Below, one piece after another: positions 8,281-15,336 of a stretch of 64,000 nucleotides of DNA. Origin of the DNA: Clostridia bacterium (GTDB lineage Bacteria; Bacillota; Clostridia; Oscillospirales; Feifaniaceae); the NCBI GenBank assembly GCA_017517965.1, contig JAFWXR010000005.1, positions 1 to 64,000 on the forward strand. The letters run 5' to 3'. Position numbers and translations under genes: made by a program. Each line of letters begins with the position of its first letter. Position 1 is the stretch's first letter. Below the pieces are notes generated by a model. The model was not told the origin of the DNA and did no database searches. It saw only the letters and a list, made by a program, of their open reading frames with translations.

Positions 8281-8781
8281 ATGACATTAGGTACAGCAGT
8301 TGCCATTGGTGCAATAATCGGTCTTATTTTGACTGTCGTTCTTTGCATTATGGTCGTTCCCGAGAAAAAGAGAAGCACGCTTAACAACAAGTTCCTCGTT
8401 GTTTTGCACGACATCTTCAATTTCAAGGATCTTCTTCTTGAAAAGATTATAAAGGTGCTCTACGTTCTTACTACCGTTGCAAGCGTATGCATTGGCTTCT
8501 TTATGCTTTTCTCATCAAACAGATACTATGACTACTATTACGGTGGCTACATCGGCGGACAGAGTTATTTCCTGCCGGGACTTCTTCTTATGATACTCGG
8601 TCCCATTGTTCTGAGAATTACGTATGAGTTTATGATGCTCACGATTCTTCTCGTTAAGAACGTTATCGACATCAACAAGAAGCTTCCTGCTCCCGAAGCA
8701 CCCGTTGCACCCAAGGCACCCGTTGCTCCGGCTGCACCTGTTGCAGAGCCCGTTGTTCACGAAGAACCTACAGTTGAATAA
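8281..8781 (+). CDS. Three-helix membrane protein with an Ala-Pro-rich tail
   Basis: The 166-residue protein has predicted membrane segments at about 4-27, 60-80 and 98-122, a short Tyr/Gly-rich loop (about 82-92), and a charged tail made of repeated AP(V/E)AP units ending in acidic residues. The middle part resembles DUF4282-type small membrane proteins, but that match is uncertain. AAAGGGG precedes the ATG. It is a single-gene unit between two terminators, and I assign no function. Confidence 0.8.
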   Translation: MTLGTAVAIGAIIGLILTVVLCIMVVPEKKRSTLNNKFLVVLHDIFNFKDLLLEKIIKVLYVLTTVASVCIGFFMLFSSNRYYDYYYGGYIGGQSYFLPGLLLMILGPIVLRITYEFMMLTILLVKNVIDINKKLPAPEAPVAPKAPVAPAAPVAEPVVHEEPTVE

Positions 8782-8783
8782 TA

Positions 8784-8817
8784 AAAAAGACGGTGTGGAA
8801 AACACCGTCTTTTTTTC
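8784..8817. terminator. Shared bidirectional terminator
   Basis: AAAAAAGACGGTGT pairs with ACACCGTCTTTTTTT around GGAAA. It separates two convergent membrane-protein genes and has T-tracts on both strands. Confidence 0.9.
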
Positions 8818-9451
8818 ATTGAATTGATGTTGCTTTGGGCAGACTCCAGTGCAGTTTTGCCGCAAGAAAACGTATCATAACAACCGTTATCGCACCGATT
8901 GCCATTGCTACTGAAACTCCCGTTAAATCAATAAGCAAAATGCAGATTACCGCACCTGCAAGTGAAGCGCAGGCATAAATCTTTTTGCAGAGTATGGAGG
9001 GCATCTCGCAGGCGAGAATGTCACGCATAACACCGCCGCCGACACCCGTTATCATACCCACGAAAATGAGCAGAAGCGTCGGATAGTCGGGGTTTACGGC
9101 AACTGCCGTCTGTATACCCACAACCGTGAAAATGCCAAGCCCAACCGAGTCGAGTATGAGCATTGAAACGTCGTAGAAATGCGGTTTCTTAAAAAGCAAT
9201 CTGCGTGTAAAAGACAAAAACATAATTATCGAAGATATAATCGCCGTTATCGCATATACGGGATGAAAAAATACGTTTGGCGGTGTCTGCCCGAGAACGA
9301 GGTCACGGATTACGCCGCCACCCACCGCGGTTATAACGCCGAGTGTGATAACGCCGAAAATATCCATTTTCTTTTTAACGCCAACCATTGCACCCGATAC
9401 GGCAAAGGCAACCGTACCTATTATTTCAAGGATAAGTATAAAGGTTTTCAT
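8816..9451 (-). CDS. UPF0126/TRIC-like membrane protein (YadS/YicG family)
   Basis: The 211-residue protein has about seven membrane segments and the duplicated family signature: GAMVGVKKKMDIFGVITLG with GGGVIRD in the first half, and GIQTAVA...GVGGGVMRDIL in the second. This internal repeat is typical of UPF0126 proteins, which are related to trimeric intracellular cation channels; some members have been described as glycine transporters. AAGGAG precedes the ATG at 9451. It is a single-gene unit. Confidence 0.9.
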   Translation of the reverse strand: MKTFILILEIIGTVAFAVSGAMVGVKKKMDIFGVITLGVITAVGGGVIRDLVLGQTPPNVFFHPVYAITAIISSIIMFLSFTRRLLFKKPHFYDVSMLILDSVGLGIFTVVGIQTAVAVNPDYPTLLLIFVGMITGVGGGVMRDILACEMPSILCKKIYACASLAGAVICILLIDLTGVSVAMAIGAITVVMIRFLAAKLHWSLPKATSIQ

Positions 9452-9473
9452 ATCGTACTCCTTATTATTTATG

Positions 9474-9503
9474 AAAAAAGCACTTCTTTTGAAGTGCTTT
9501 TTC
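9474..9503 (-). terminator. Terminator of tRNA-Leu
   Basis: On the minus strand AAAAAGCACTTC pairs with GAAGTGCTTTTT around AAAA, immediately after the tRNA 3' end. Confidence 0.9.
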
Positions 9504-9592
9504 TGGTGCCGGTGACCGGGATCGAACCGGTACGGGTATCGCTACCCACGGGATTTTAAGTCCCGGGCGTCTGCCAGTTCCGCCACACCGGC
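9504..9592 (-). tRNA. tRNA-Leu (anticodon TAA)
   Basis: Read on the minus strand, the 89-nt sequence begins GCCGGTG and ends CACCGGC-A-CCA, so the CCA is encoded. It has a D-arm with GGCAGACGC, an anticodon loop CTTAAAA (anticodon TAA), a long class-II variable arm (TGGGTAGCGATACCC) and the T-arm GGTTCGATCC. The long variable arm with this anticodon identifies leucine. Confidence 0.97.
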
Positions 9593-9607
9593 GAAGATAA
9601 CATATGA

Positions 9608-9636
9608 ATTATATCAAAGAAAACAGTCTTTGTCAA
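9608..9636 (-). promoter_or_regulatory. Promoter of tRNA-Leu
   Basis: On the minus strand TTGACA (9636-9631), exactly 17 bases, then TATAAT (9613-9608), 15 bases ahead of the tRNA. It is fully consensus, as expected for a stable RNA. Confidence 0.9.
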
Positions 9637-9660
9637 TTTGCTTATTTACAATATTTCAGC

Positions 9661-9690
9661 TAAAAAAGGCGTGCTCAATTGAACACGCCT
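9661..9690 (-). terminator. Terminator of the pfkB-type gene, resembling a collapsed repeat end
   Basis: On the minus strand AGGCGTGTTCAATTGAGCA continues into CACGCC and a T-tract. The GGCGTG(T/C)TCA arm is almost the same as the terminal inverted repeats of the elements at 17451 and 31104 and as the terminator at 32590. Confidence 0.85.
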
Positions 9691-9694
9691 GTGA

Positions 9695-10618
9695 TTATAC
9701 TGCTTTAACAGTCACTTTTTTATATATTTTTTCTATATCTTCGATGCGGGGAGGCTGTGTACCCTCTGTCATACAGGCTGCCGTACCGTAAGACACGGCA
9801 ACCTTAAGACATTCCTTAGCATTTTCGCCACGGCTTGCCGCTGCAATAAAACCAGCAACCGTGCTGTCGCCTGCACCGATGGTGGAAAGTGCCGAAACTG
9901 TCGGCGGTGTGGCAAGGTACGCTTCTTTGCCGTTTATGAGGAGTGCACCCTTTTCGCCCAATGAAACCATCACGTTTGTAATGCCGTGCTTTGAAAAGAT
10001 TTCTGCCTTATCAAGTGCCTGCTCGGGTGTTGCAATCTCACAGTCAAGATATTCGCAAAGCTCATCTTCGTTAGGCTTAATCAGCCAGGGCGAAATCTCA
10101 CATATATCCTCAAGGGAGAAGGATTTACTGTCAAGCACTATTTTTGCACCCGTTTGCTGAAGTGTCTTTAAAAACACTTTTGCCTTTTCTGTGCTGACGC
10201 CCGAAGGTATACGGCCGCTGAAGGTGACGATAGTATCTTGGTCTGCCTCTATATGAGAAAGCACTTCATCGAGAATACCGTCATCAACCGCAAAGCCCGA
10301 AAAACTGATTCGTGTTTCATTACCGTTTTCGCAGTGAAGTGTCAGGTTTTCACGAATCAAGCCGTCTTTTTCAAGAACTATACAGTCAATACCCGACTGC
10401 GAAAGCGATTCCCTGAAGGCAGTTGCATTGTCCTTTCCAAGCACGATTATCGCCTTGTTTTCCGTGTTGCCGACGCATAGAGCACGGCTGATATTTACAC
10501 CCTTTCCACCTGCATCACGGGAGAGAACCTCTGCCAGATTTTCGTGAAAGGGTTCAAACTTCTGCGTGAATGCATGTATGTCGTAGGCAGGACTCAGCGT
10601 TATTGTGTAAATTTTCAT
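9695..10618 (-). CDS. PfkB-family sugar kinase (1-phosphofructokinase/tagatose-6-phosphate kinase type)
   Basis: The 307-residue protein begins MKIYTITLSPAYDIH, as 1-phosphofructokinases do, has the GGKGVNISRAL substrate loop near residue 38, and ends with the PfkB signature TIGAGDSTVAGF containing the catalytic Asp. The ATG at 10618 has AAAGGAAAG just upstream; the frame extends further 5' but would overlap the preceding gene. It lies 10 bases downstream of a sorbose-phosphate-reductase-like gene in one operon, so the likely role is phosphorylation of a keto-hexose phosphate to a bisphosphate for glycolysis. A DeoR-type gene faces the operon. Confidence 0.9.
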   Translation of the reverse strand: MKIYTITLSPAYDIHAFTQKFEPFHENLAEVLSRDAGGKGVNISRALCVGNTENKAIIVLGKDNATAFRESLSQSGIDCIVLEKDGLIRENLTLHCENGNETRISFSGFAVDDGILDEVLSHIEADQDTIVTFSGRIPSGVSTEKAKVFLKTLQQTGAKIVLDSKSFSLEDICEISPWLIKPNEDELCEYLDCEIATPEQALDKAEIFSKHGITNVMVSLGEKGALLINGKEAYLATPPTVSALSTIGAGDSTVAGFIAAASRGENAKECLKVAVSYGTAACMTEGTQPPRIEDIEKIYKKVTVKAV

Positions 10619-10628
10619 AACTTTCCTT

Positions 10629-11861
10629 TCAGATACGGGGAGCGTGTGCGAGCAGGTATTTTTCAGCCTCTGCACACCACATACCGCCATTCTTTTTTAC
10701 GATTTGTGCAAGAACTGCATACATCTCATCGGTATTGGCATATTTTTCAAGGTCTGCTATGGCGATGAGAGGAATGTCAAGCTCATTATAACACACTTTC
10801 TTTGCACCGTTTGGTTTTTCCATCGCATACAGGGTGTCGGGCACCGCCTTCATACCAAGAATATGCGAAACAAGGGCACCTGCATTGATTTTGTTTTCTT
10901 CAATCAGTTGAAGAACGTCTGTCATATCCTCAGGGATACTGCCTGCCGTGCCGACAACGTGAATACCGTCATAATGGACACGGTACAGATTAAGACTGCC
11001 GGGCATATCGTGTATGGGCGGTCCCGCAAAGAAGTTGATGCAACCGTCTTCACGGCAAATCTTTTCAGCCATTGAAAAAAGCTCGGGGACGGGCACCATG
11101 ACAAACACATCGTCAAAACCGCCGTCGGATATTTCGATAAGATAATCGGCATCCGACGTGTTGAGAAACTGCAAATCTATGTCAGCTTTGTCAGTTTGGC
11201 ACATTTTTTCTGCATAGTCAAGCCTTTCCTGATTTATATCCGTAACAACCACCTGAGAAACGTCAGCATAACCGATTGCAAGCTCCACACAGCCTATACC
11301 CATAGGGCCTGCTCCGCCGAGAATTGCAATACGCCCCTTCTTTTTTGCGCCGTCAGTTCGCTTATAGGTGGTGTAGTCTGTGTGATAGAATCCCTTAAAA
11401 CCACGGATACAGCAACCAAGGGCTTCAGCAAGTGAGCCTGCGAAATAACTGTCACCGTCATAAGGCAGAAGGCAACCGCGCTCAAGCACAACCTTTGGCA
11501 CAACGGCGTAGAGCGTGTTACCGCCGATATAGGGGTAGGAGTAGCCGGGGTCAAAACCGCTTTGCAGTTTCAAGGCAGGCTGGATGACGACCTTCTGACC
11601 GATTTGCCAGTCGTTTTTTAAGTTTTCACCGACTTCTACGATTTCACCACACATTTCGTGACCGATTATGACGGGGTTTTCAGCCACATTGTCAGGCACA
11701 CGCTTGTGTGAAGCACCCTGTCGAATGGCCTTGTAGGTTGAGGCACACACAGAGTCACTTACTACCCGTATAAGCACTTCGTCTGCTGTGATTTGAGGAA
11801 GGTCAAACTCCTCCAGCCGAATGTCGTTTGCACCGTGTAATCGAATCGCTTTTGTTTTCAT
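10629..11861 (-). CDS. Zinc-type alcohol dehydrogenase, L-sorbose-1-phosphate reductase-like
   Basis: The roughly 410-residue medium-chain dehydrogenase has GHEMCGEIVEVG near residue 70 and a nucleotide-binding GGAGPMGIG near 190. Its length and insertions match the sorbose-1-phosphate reductase branch rather than short ADHs. The ATG at 11861 has AAGGAGG 11 bases upstream; the ATG at 11870 is too close to that site. It would reduce a ketose phosphate to an alditol phosphate or run the reverse reaction. It is first in a two-gene operon with a PfkB kinase and is probably controlled by the divergent DeoR-type repressor. The true sugar is unknown. Confidence 0.85.
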   Translation of the reverse strand: MKTKAIRLHGANDIRLEEFDLPQITADEVLIRVVSDSVCASTYKAIRQGASHKRVPDNVAENPVIIGHEMCGEIVEVGENLKNDWQIGQKVVIQPALKLQSGFDPGYSYPYIGGNTLYAVVPKVVLERGCLLPYDGDSYFAGSLAEALGCCIRGFKGFYHTDYTTYKRTDGAKKKGRIAILGGAGPMGIGCVELAIGYADVSQVVVTDINQERLDYAEKMCQTDKADIDLQFLNTSDADYLIEISDGGFDDVFVMVPVPELFSMAEKICREDGCINFFAGPPIHDMPGSLNLYRVHYDGIHVVGTAGSIPEDMTDVLQLIEENKINAGALVSHILGMKAVPDTLYAMEKPNGAKKVCYNELDIPLIAIADLEKYANTDEMYAVLAQIVKKNGGMWCAEAEKYLLAHAPRI

Positions 11862-11898
11862 TTTCAACATTGCCTCCTTGACTAATTTGATTAATTCC

Positions 11899-11926
11899 AT
11901 TATATTAAAGTCAACAGAACAGTCAA
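11899..11926 (-). promoter_or_regulatory. Promoter of the dehydrogenase-kinase operon
   Basis: On the minus strand TTGACT (11926-11921), 16 bases, then TATAAT (11904-11899). AGTCAA occurs twice on the plus strand, at 11909-11914 and 11921-11926. Confidence 0.75.
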
Positions 11927-11946
11927 TTTGTGCCGAATAAATTGCG

Positions 11947-11986
11947 AAATAATCAACGAATGATATAAAATAATCACAAATAATCA
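11947..11986 (+). promoter_or_regulatory. Three phased direct repeats, candidate DeoR-type operator
   Basis: AAATAATCA occurs exactly at 11947-11955, 11968-11976 and 11978-11986. The offsets are 21 and 10 bases, close to two and one helical turns. The array lies directly in front of the regulator gene and about 20 bases behind the opposite promoter's -35 box. Confidence 0.5.
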
Positions 11987-11996
11987 GGTGGAGACT

Positions 11997-12740
11997 ATGC
12001 TAATCAATGAACGTCTTAATCAAATTATCTATGAATTGCAGACAAACCCGAACATCACGGTAAAGGAACTTGCGAAAAAGCTTCACTTTTCCGAGCCTAC
12101 AATTAGGCGTGATTTTACAGAGCTTGAGCATCGTGGAATCATAACCAAGTGCTACGGAGGGGCTATACTCAATCAAGGTGCTGCTGACCGTGAGATACCA
12201 TTTGTCCTGCGTGAAAATGAGAAAGGGCAGGCAAAGGCTGAAATCGGTCTGCTGGCATCAAAGTATATTTGCGACGGTATGGTCATTATGCTTGACGGCT
12301 CGACAAGTGCCTATCATTTAGTGCCATATCTCTCGAAATACAAGGATATCATCGTCATCACCAGCGGTGCCAAAACGGCGCTTGCACTGGCTGAACTGCA
12401 TATTCCCATTTTCTCTACGGGTGGGCGGATGAGGACAAATTCCTTTTCCTACATCGGCCGTGAGGCAGAGGATACGGTACGCCGTTACAATGCCGATATT
12501 ATGTTTTTCTCATGTCACGGACTGTCACTTGACGGTATGATGAGTGACCCGTCGATTGACGAGGCAAATCTCAGGCGGGTTATGATGGAAAAAAGTAAGA
12601 AAAAATATCTGCTTTGCGACAGCAGTAAAATAGGAAAGACCTATTTTTACGATATGGGCAACGTCGACGGGCTTGACGGTGTTATTTGTGATAAGCCTTT
12701 GCCCGAGAGCATTGCAAACCGCATCAATAATGGAGTATAA
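11997..12740 (+). CDS. DeoR-family transcriptional repressor
   Basis: The protein is about 247 residues long. An N-terminal winged helix (about 3-55, with TVKELAKKLHFSEPTIRRDFTEL split over the helix-turn-helix) is followed by the DeoR sugar-phosphate sensor domain, with the MLDGSTSAYHL loop near residue 97 and VITSGAKTA. I chose the ATG at 11997, about 5 bases after AGGTGG, over the GTG at 11988, which would overlap that site. It is divergent from the dehydrogenase-kinase operon, and repression relieved by a sugar phosphate is the usual mode for this family. Confidence 0.92.
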   Translation: MLINERLNQIIYELQTNPNITVKELAKKLHFSEPTIRRDFTELEHRGIITKCYGGAILNQGAADREIPFVLRENEKGQAKAEIGLLASKYICDGMVIMLDGSTSAYHLVPYLSKYKDIIVITSGAKTALALAELHIPIFSTGGRMRTNSFSYIGREAEDTVRRYNADIMFFSCHGLSLDGMMSDPSIDEANLRRVMMEKSKKKYLLCDSSKIGKTYFYDMGNVDGLDGVICDKPLPESIANRINNGV

Positions 12741-12741
12741 A

Positions 12742-13269
12742 ATGATAAGAAAAGCAACAAAAAACGATATTGCAGGTATAGTTAAAATATATGATGAAAT
12801 TCTTACTGAAGAAGAGGCGGGAAGGTCTACTACGGGTTGGATAAGGGGCGTTTATCCGACAGAAAAGGTGGCGCTCACCGCCCTTGAAAAAGGCGACCTG
12901 TTCGTTTACGAGGAGAATGGCGTGATTCTTGCTTCAATGCGTATAAACAGGGAAATTACGCCCGAATATGACCTCGCAGAGTGGGAGTTTGAGGCAAGCG
13001 AGGATGAGTATATGGTGCTTCATCTGCTGACCGTGTCACCCTCTGCCAAAGGGCGTGGAATCGGCAGGAAAATGCTTGAATTTTATGAGGATTTTGCAAG
13101 GCAAAACGGCAGTAAATATCTCAGAATGGACACCAACGAGCGTAATATGAGGGCAAGGGAAATCTATGCAAAATACGGCTTTAAAGAGACGGGCGTTTTC
13201 CCCTGCGAGTTTAACGGCATAGAGGGCGTTAAACTGGTTTGCCTTGAAAAAGCAATTCGGAATTCGTAA
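12742..13269 (+). CDS. GNAT-family N-acetyltransferase
   Basis: The 175-residue protein shows the GNAT core: a central strand LHLLTVSPSAKGRGIGRKML (acetyl-CoA loop R/Q-x-x-G-x-G/A at about 112-118) and a C-terminal YAKYGFKETG segment. The ATG at 12742 has TGGAG six bases upstream and begins two bases after the repressor's stop. The final residues (AIRNS and the TAA) are encoded by an AATTCGGAATTCGTAA repeat that continues into the intergenic region, so the native C-terminus seems to have been replaced by repeat sequence. Substrate unknown. Confidence 0.87.
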   Translation: MIRKATKNDIAGIVKIYDEILTEEEAGRSTTGWIRGVYPTEKVALTALEKGDLFVYEENGVILASMRINREITPEYDLAEWEFEASEDEYMVLHLLTVSPSAKGRGIGRKMLEFYEDFARQNGSKYLRMDTNERNMRAREIYAKYGFKETGVFPCEFNGIEGVKLVCLEKAIRNS

Positions 13270-13357
13270 TGCGGAATTCGGAATTGTGGTGGATTTTTGC
13301 AAAAGCAAAAATCATTGGATTGCGGGACGGATAAATCCCGTCCCCTACGGTGTAGGG
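13252..13357. repeat. Intergenic repeat B, copy 1 (two-hairpin element)
   Basis: After AATTCGGAATTCG units come two perfect hairpins, GATTTTTGC/GCAAAAATC and GGGACGG/CCGTCCC. The reverse complement of 28177-28246 matches this order and spacing closely. The left end overlaps the last codons of the acetyltransferase gene. Confidence 0.75.
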
Positions 13358-13390
13358 AATGCGTTTATGATGCACCGATGACAAATTTTA

Positions 13391-13424
13391 AACACCTTGT
13401 AAGAAATTACAGGGTGCTTTTTAT
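13391..13424 (+). terminator. Terminator after the repressor-acetyltransferase unit
   Basis: CACCTTGTAA pairs with TTACAGGGTG around GAAA and is followed by a T-tract. It lies about 120 bases after the stop because of the intervening repeat. Confidence 0.75.
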
Positions 13425-13461
13425 TTGCACTTACTTTCTATAAAGTTAGTAAGTTTACTCA

Positions 13462-13590
13462 CTTACCGAGGGTGAGCGTGAGAACGAGGTAAGCAGGGGG
13501 TACCGAGGGTGAGAGAGGTAAGCAAGAGTGGTGGAGGTAAGCAAGTGTGTGCGAGGGTGAGAGAGGTGAGTGTGAATGAAACAATCGTGT
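13462..13590 (+). repeat. GA-rich imperfect tandem repeat
   Basis: This tract is built from variants of CGAGGGTGAGAGAGGTAAGC, with three CGAGGGTGAG starts and several GAGGTAAGCA units. Together with the repeat and terminator before it, it fills the 424-base gap between genes at 13270-13693. I see no reading frame or structured RNA family in it. Confidence 0.6.
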
Positions 13591-13693
13591 AGGGGAGTAA
13601 ATGTGAGACGGTAAGTAATATGGCTTTGATATGTTGAATTTTTCGGAGGAATGTAGTATTATATAGTCACAAAATATAAAGGAGAGTAAACTT

Positions 13694-13885
13694 ATGGAAA
13701 AGAAATTACGTAAGTCAAAAACAGATAAAAAACTTTGCGGTGTATGCGGCGGTATTGCGCAGTATCTCGGTCTGGATTCGACCGTGGTAAGACTTATTGC
13801 GGTGCTTCTTGCCATATTCTGCGGTAGCGGTCTGCTCGTGTATATCATCGCGGCACTCGTTATGCCTGAAGGAATTGACGAATAG
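13694..13885 (+). CDS. PspC-domain small membrane protein
   Basis: The 63-residue protein has the PspC pattern: a basic N-terminus, [20 protein letters not shown] (about 14-33), then one membrane helix (about 35-57). In Clostridia such stand-alone PspC proteins are common and linked to envelope stress, though their function is not settled. AAAGGAG precedes the ATG. One base separates it from the lipoprotein gene, so the two are probably co-transcribed. Confidence 0.92.
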   Translation: MEKKLRKSKTDKKLCGVCGGIAQYLGLDSTVVRLIAVLLAIFCGSGLLVYIIAALVMPEGIDE

Positions 13886-13886
13886 T

Positions 13887-14795
13887 ATGAAAAACTTTAA
13901 ACGCATTCTGAGCGTGCTTTTAATATCTGTTATGGTGACGGCGTTATTTTCTGCATGTGCGGATAATTCGTCCGATAACGGATATGTGAGAGACCTCAGA
14001 TCCAGCGGAATTACTGATCCATATGTAAATCCCGATGTAAAATTCAGCAACCTAACTTCAAAGGAAGACCAGGATGAACTTGGCAGGGATTTAGAAAAAG
14101 CAGGAATAAAGCAGTCGTATATTAAAGACTTTATTGACTACGTCAATATATACAACGAAACTGCGCCCGGGTCGGTTTTGGACGGTTGGAACACTTTGGA
14201 TAAAGTAAGTTACGACCCGTATGAGATACAGGATGTATGGGTGCAAAAATATCCTGATTTTGTCGGTGTTTGTTGCAGAATGGCAACGTTTGCGTTGCTC
14301 AGGGACGATATTGTGGTAAACAACGCCGATTTTGAAAAAATATCCCCGTGGTCGCTGGCTTTTGACCTTAATTCCTTTGAGATGATGCCCGAAAAATATA
14401 TGACGGATGAAGATTTAAAGGCGTTTGAAGATTTTTATGCACCAATACCTACAAGTTTATCGACAGATAAAGAGGAACAGAAAAAGGTTTTGGCGCAGGC
14501 TCTTGAGGAAAGAGGAATTGAGTTTAAAAACTCAGAATTAAAGTTTATTGGTCTGGTTACGCACAATACCATAGATGAAGCTAATCCGTTTCTGTTTCTT
14601 GATCATGCAGGCGTGATATACGAAAAAAACGGCTCGGTGTATCTTTTGGAAAAATTGGCGTTTCAGGAGCCGTATCAATGGATAGAATTTCCGTCCGAAG
14701 AAGAAATAATTAAGTATTTTGAATCTAAATATAATTTAGATACCACAGGCAAAATGTCGGAGCCTATATACATGATCAATGAAAAACTGTTTTAA
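13887..14795 (+). CDS. Lipoprotein of unknown function (DUF4300-like)
   Basis: The 302-residue product has a lipoprotein signal peptide (basic start, hydrophobic 9-24, lipobox LFSAC), so it should be anchored on the outer face of the membrane. The mature part contains YDPYEIQDVWVQKYPDFVG and CCRMATFAL near residues 110-135 and resembles DUF4300 proteins; I hold that match only moderately. The ATG at 13887 follows the pspC stop by one base, and no strong ribosome site is visible, so translation is probably coupled. Confidence 0.82.
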   Translation: MKNFKRILSVLLISVMVTALFSACADNSSDNGYVRDLRSSGITDPYVNPDVKFSNLTSKEDQDELGRDLEKAGIKQSYIKDFIDYVNIYNETAPGSVLDGWNTLDKVSYDPYEIQDVWVQKYPDFVGVCCRMATFALLRDDIVVNNADFEKISPWSLAFDLNSFEMMPEKYMTDEDLKAFEDFYAPIPTSLSTDKEEQKKVLAQALEERGIEFKNSELKFIGLVTHNTIDEANPFLFLDHAGVIYEKNGSVYLLEKLAFQEPYQWIEFPSEEEIIKYFESKYNLDTTGKMSEPIYMINEKLF

Positions 14796-14806
14796 CAAAA
14801 AAGTTC

Positions 14807-14835
14807 TTTACATTTAAGATAAGATTTGGTATAAT
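14807..14835 (+). promoter_or_regulatory. Promoter of rpsO
   Basis: TTTACA (14807-14812), 17 bases, then TATAAT (14830-14835). Transcription would start near 14842, giving an 80-base leader. Confidence 0.88.
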
Positions 14836-14842
14836 CTATCTT

Positions 14843-14905
14843 GCGCTGTTCTGGGTTTCGGCATTTAGGGACCTCCCACCATTGCCCGGGCTGACGCTAA
14901 TATTT
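14843..14905 (+). promoter_or_regulatory. Structured rpsO leader, candidate S15 autoregulatory site
   Basis: The leader can fold with GCG/CGC closing, CTGGG pairing with CCCGG, and an inner GGGA/TCCC hairpin, a multi-helix junction of the kind S15 binds in other Firmicutes. I infer feedback control by S15. The fold was judged by eye only. Confidence 0.45.
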
Positions 14906-14921
14906 GTAGGAGGTAATGAAA

Positions 14922-15185
14922 ATGGATAAGGCAAAGAAGGCTGGAATTATCGAGGCTAACCGTACTCATGAAACTGATACAGGTTCACCCGAAGTTCAGA
15001 TCGCTATTCTTACTGAGCGTATCAATCATCTTACAGAGCATCTCAGAAACAATCACAACGATGCTCATTCAAGACGTGGTCTTTACATGATGGTTGGTAA
15101 GCGTCGCAGACTTCTCAGCTATCTTCAGAAGGTAGATATCGAAAGATACAGAGCAGTTATTGCAAAGCTTGGCATCAGAAAGTAA
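14922..15185 (+). CDS. rpsO: 30S ribosomal protein S15
   Basis: The 87-residue protein has the S15 core [20 protein letters not shown] followed by HSRRGL and [12 protein letters not shown]. It binds the central domain of 16S rRNA early in small-subunit assembly. The ATG at 14922 has AGGAGG with an 8-base gap; the ATG two codons upstream is too close to that site. It sits ahead of pnp, the common bacterial order, with its own terminator in between. Confidence 0.97.
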   Translation: MDKAKKAGIIEANRTHETDTGSPEVQIAILTERINHLTEHLRNNHNDAHSRRGLYMMVGKRRRLLSYLQKVDIERYRAVIAKLGIRK

Positions 15186-15193
15186 TTCAAAAC

Positions 15194-15223
15194 AAGGGGG
15201 GAAAGCATATTTTCCCCCTTTTT
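15194..15223 (+). terminator. Terminator between rpsO and pnp
   Basis: AAGGGGGGAAA pairs with TTTCCCCCTT around GCATAT and runs into a T-tract. Confidence 0.9.
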
Positions 15224-15244
15224 GAACATTTGTAAGCAGGGGTA

Positions 15245-15297
15245 TTTAGCAGTTAAATAAACGCCTGACGGGGTCGGACCTTTATTTAAGTGCTAAA
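15245..15297 (+). promoter_or_regulatory. Long leader hairpin in front of pnp
   Basis: TTTAGCAGTTAAATAAA pairs with TTTATTTAAGTGCTAAA, a 17-bp stem with one mismatch and a 19-base loop, ending about 40 bases before the pnp start. In enterobacteria RNase III cuts a pnp leader stem and PNPase then represses itself; a parallel role here is inference. Confidence 0.65.
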
Positions 15298-15336
15298 GCC
15301 TTGACTTACGACAAAAAAGAAAAGGAGATTAGAAAA

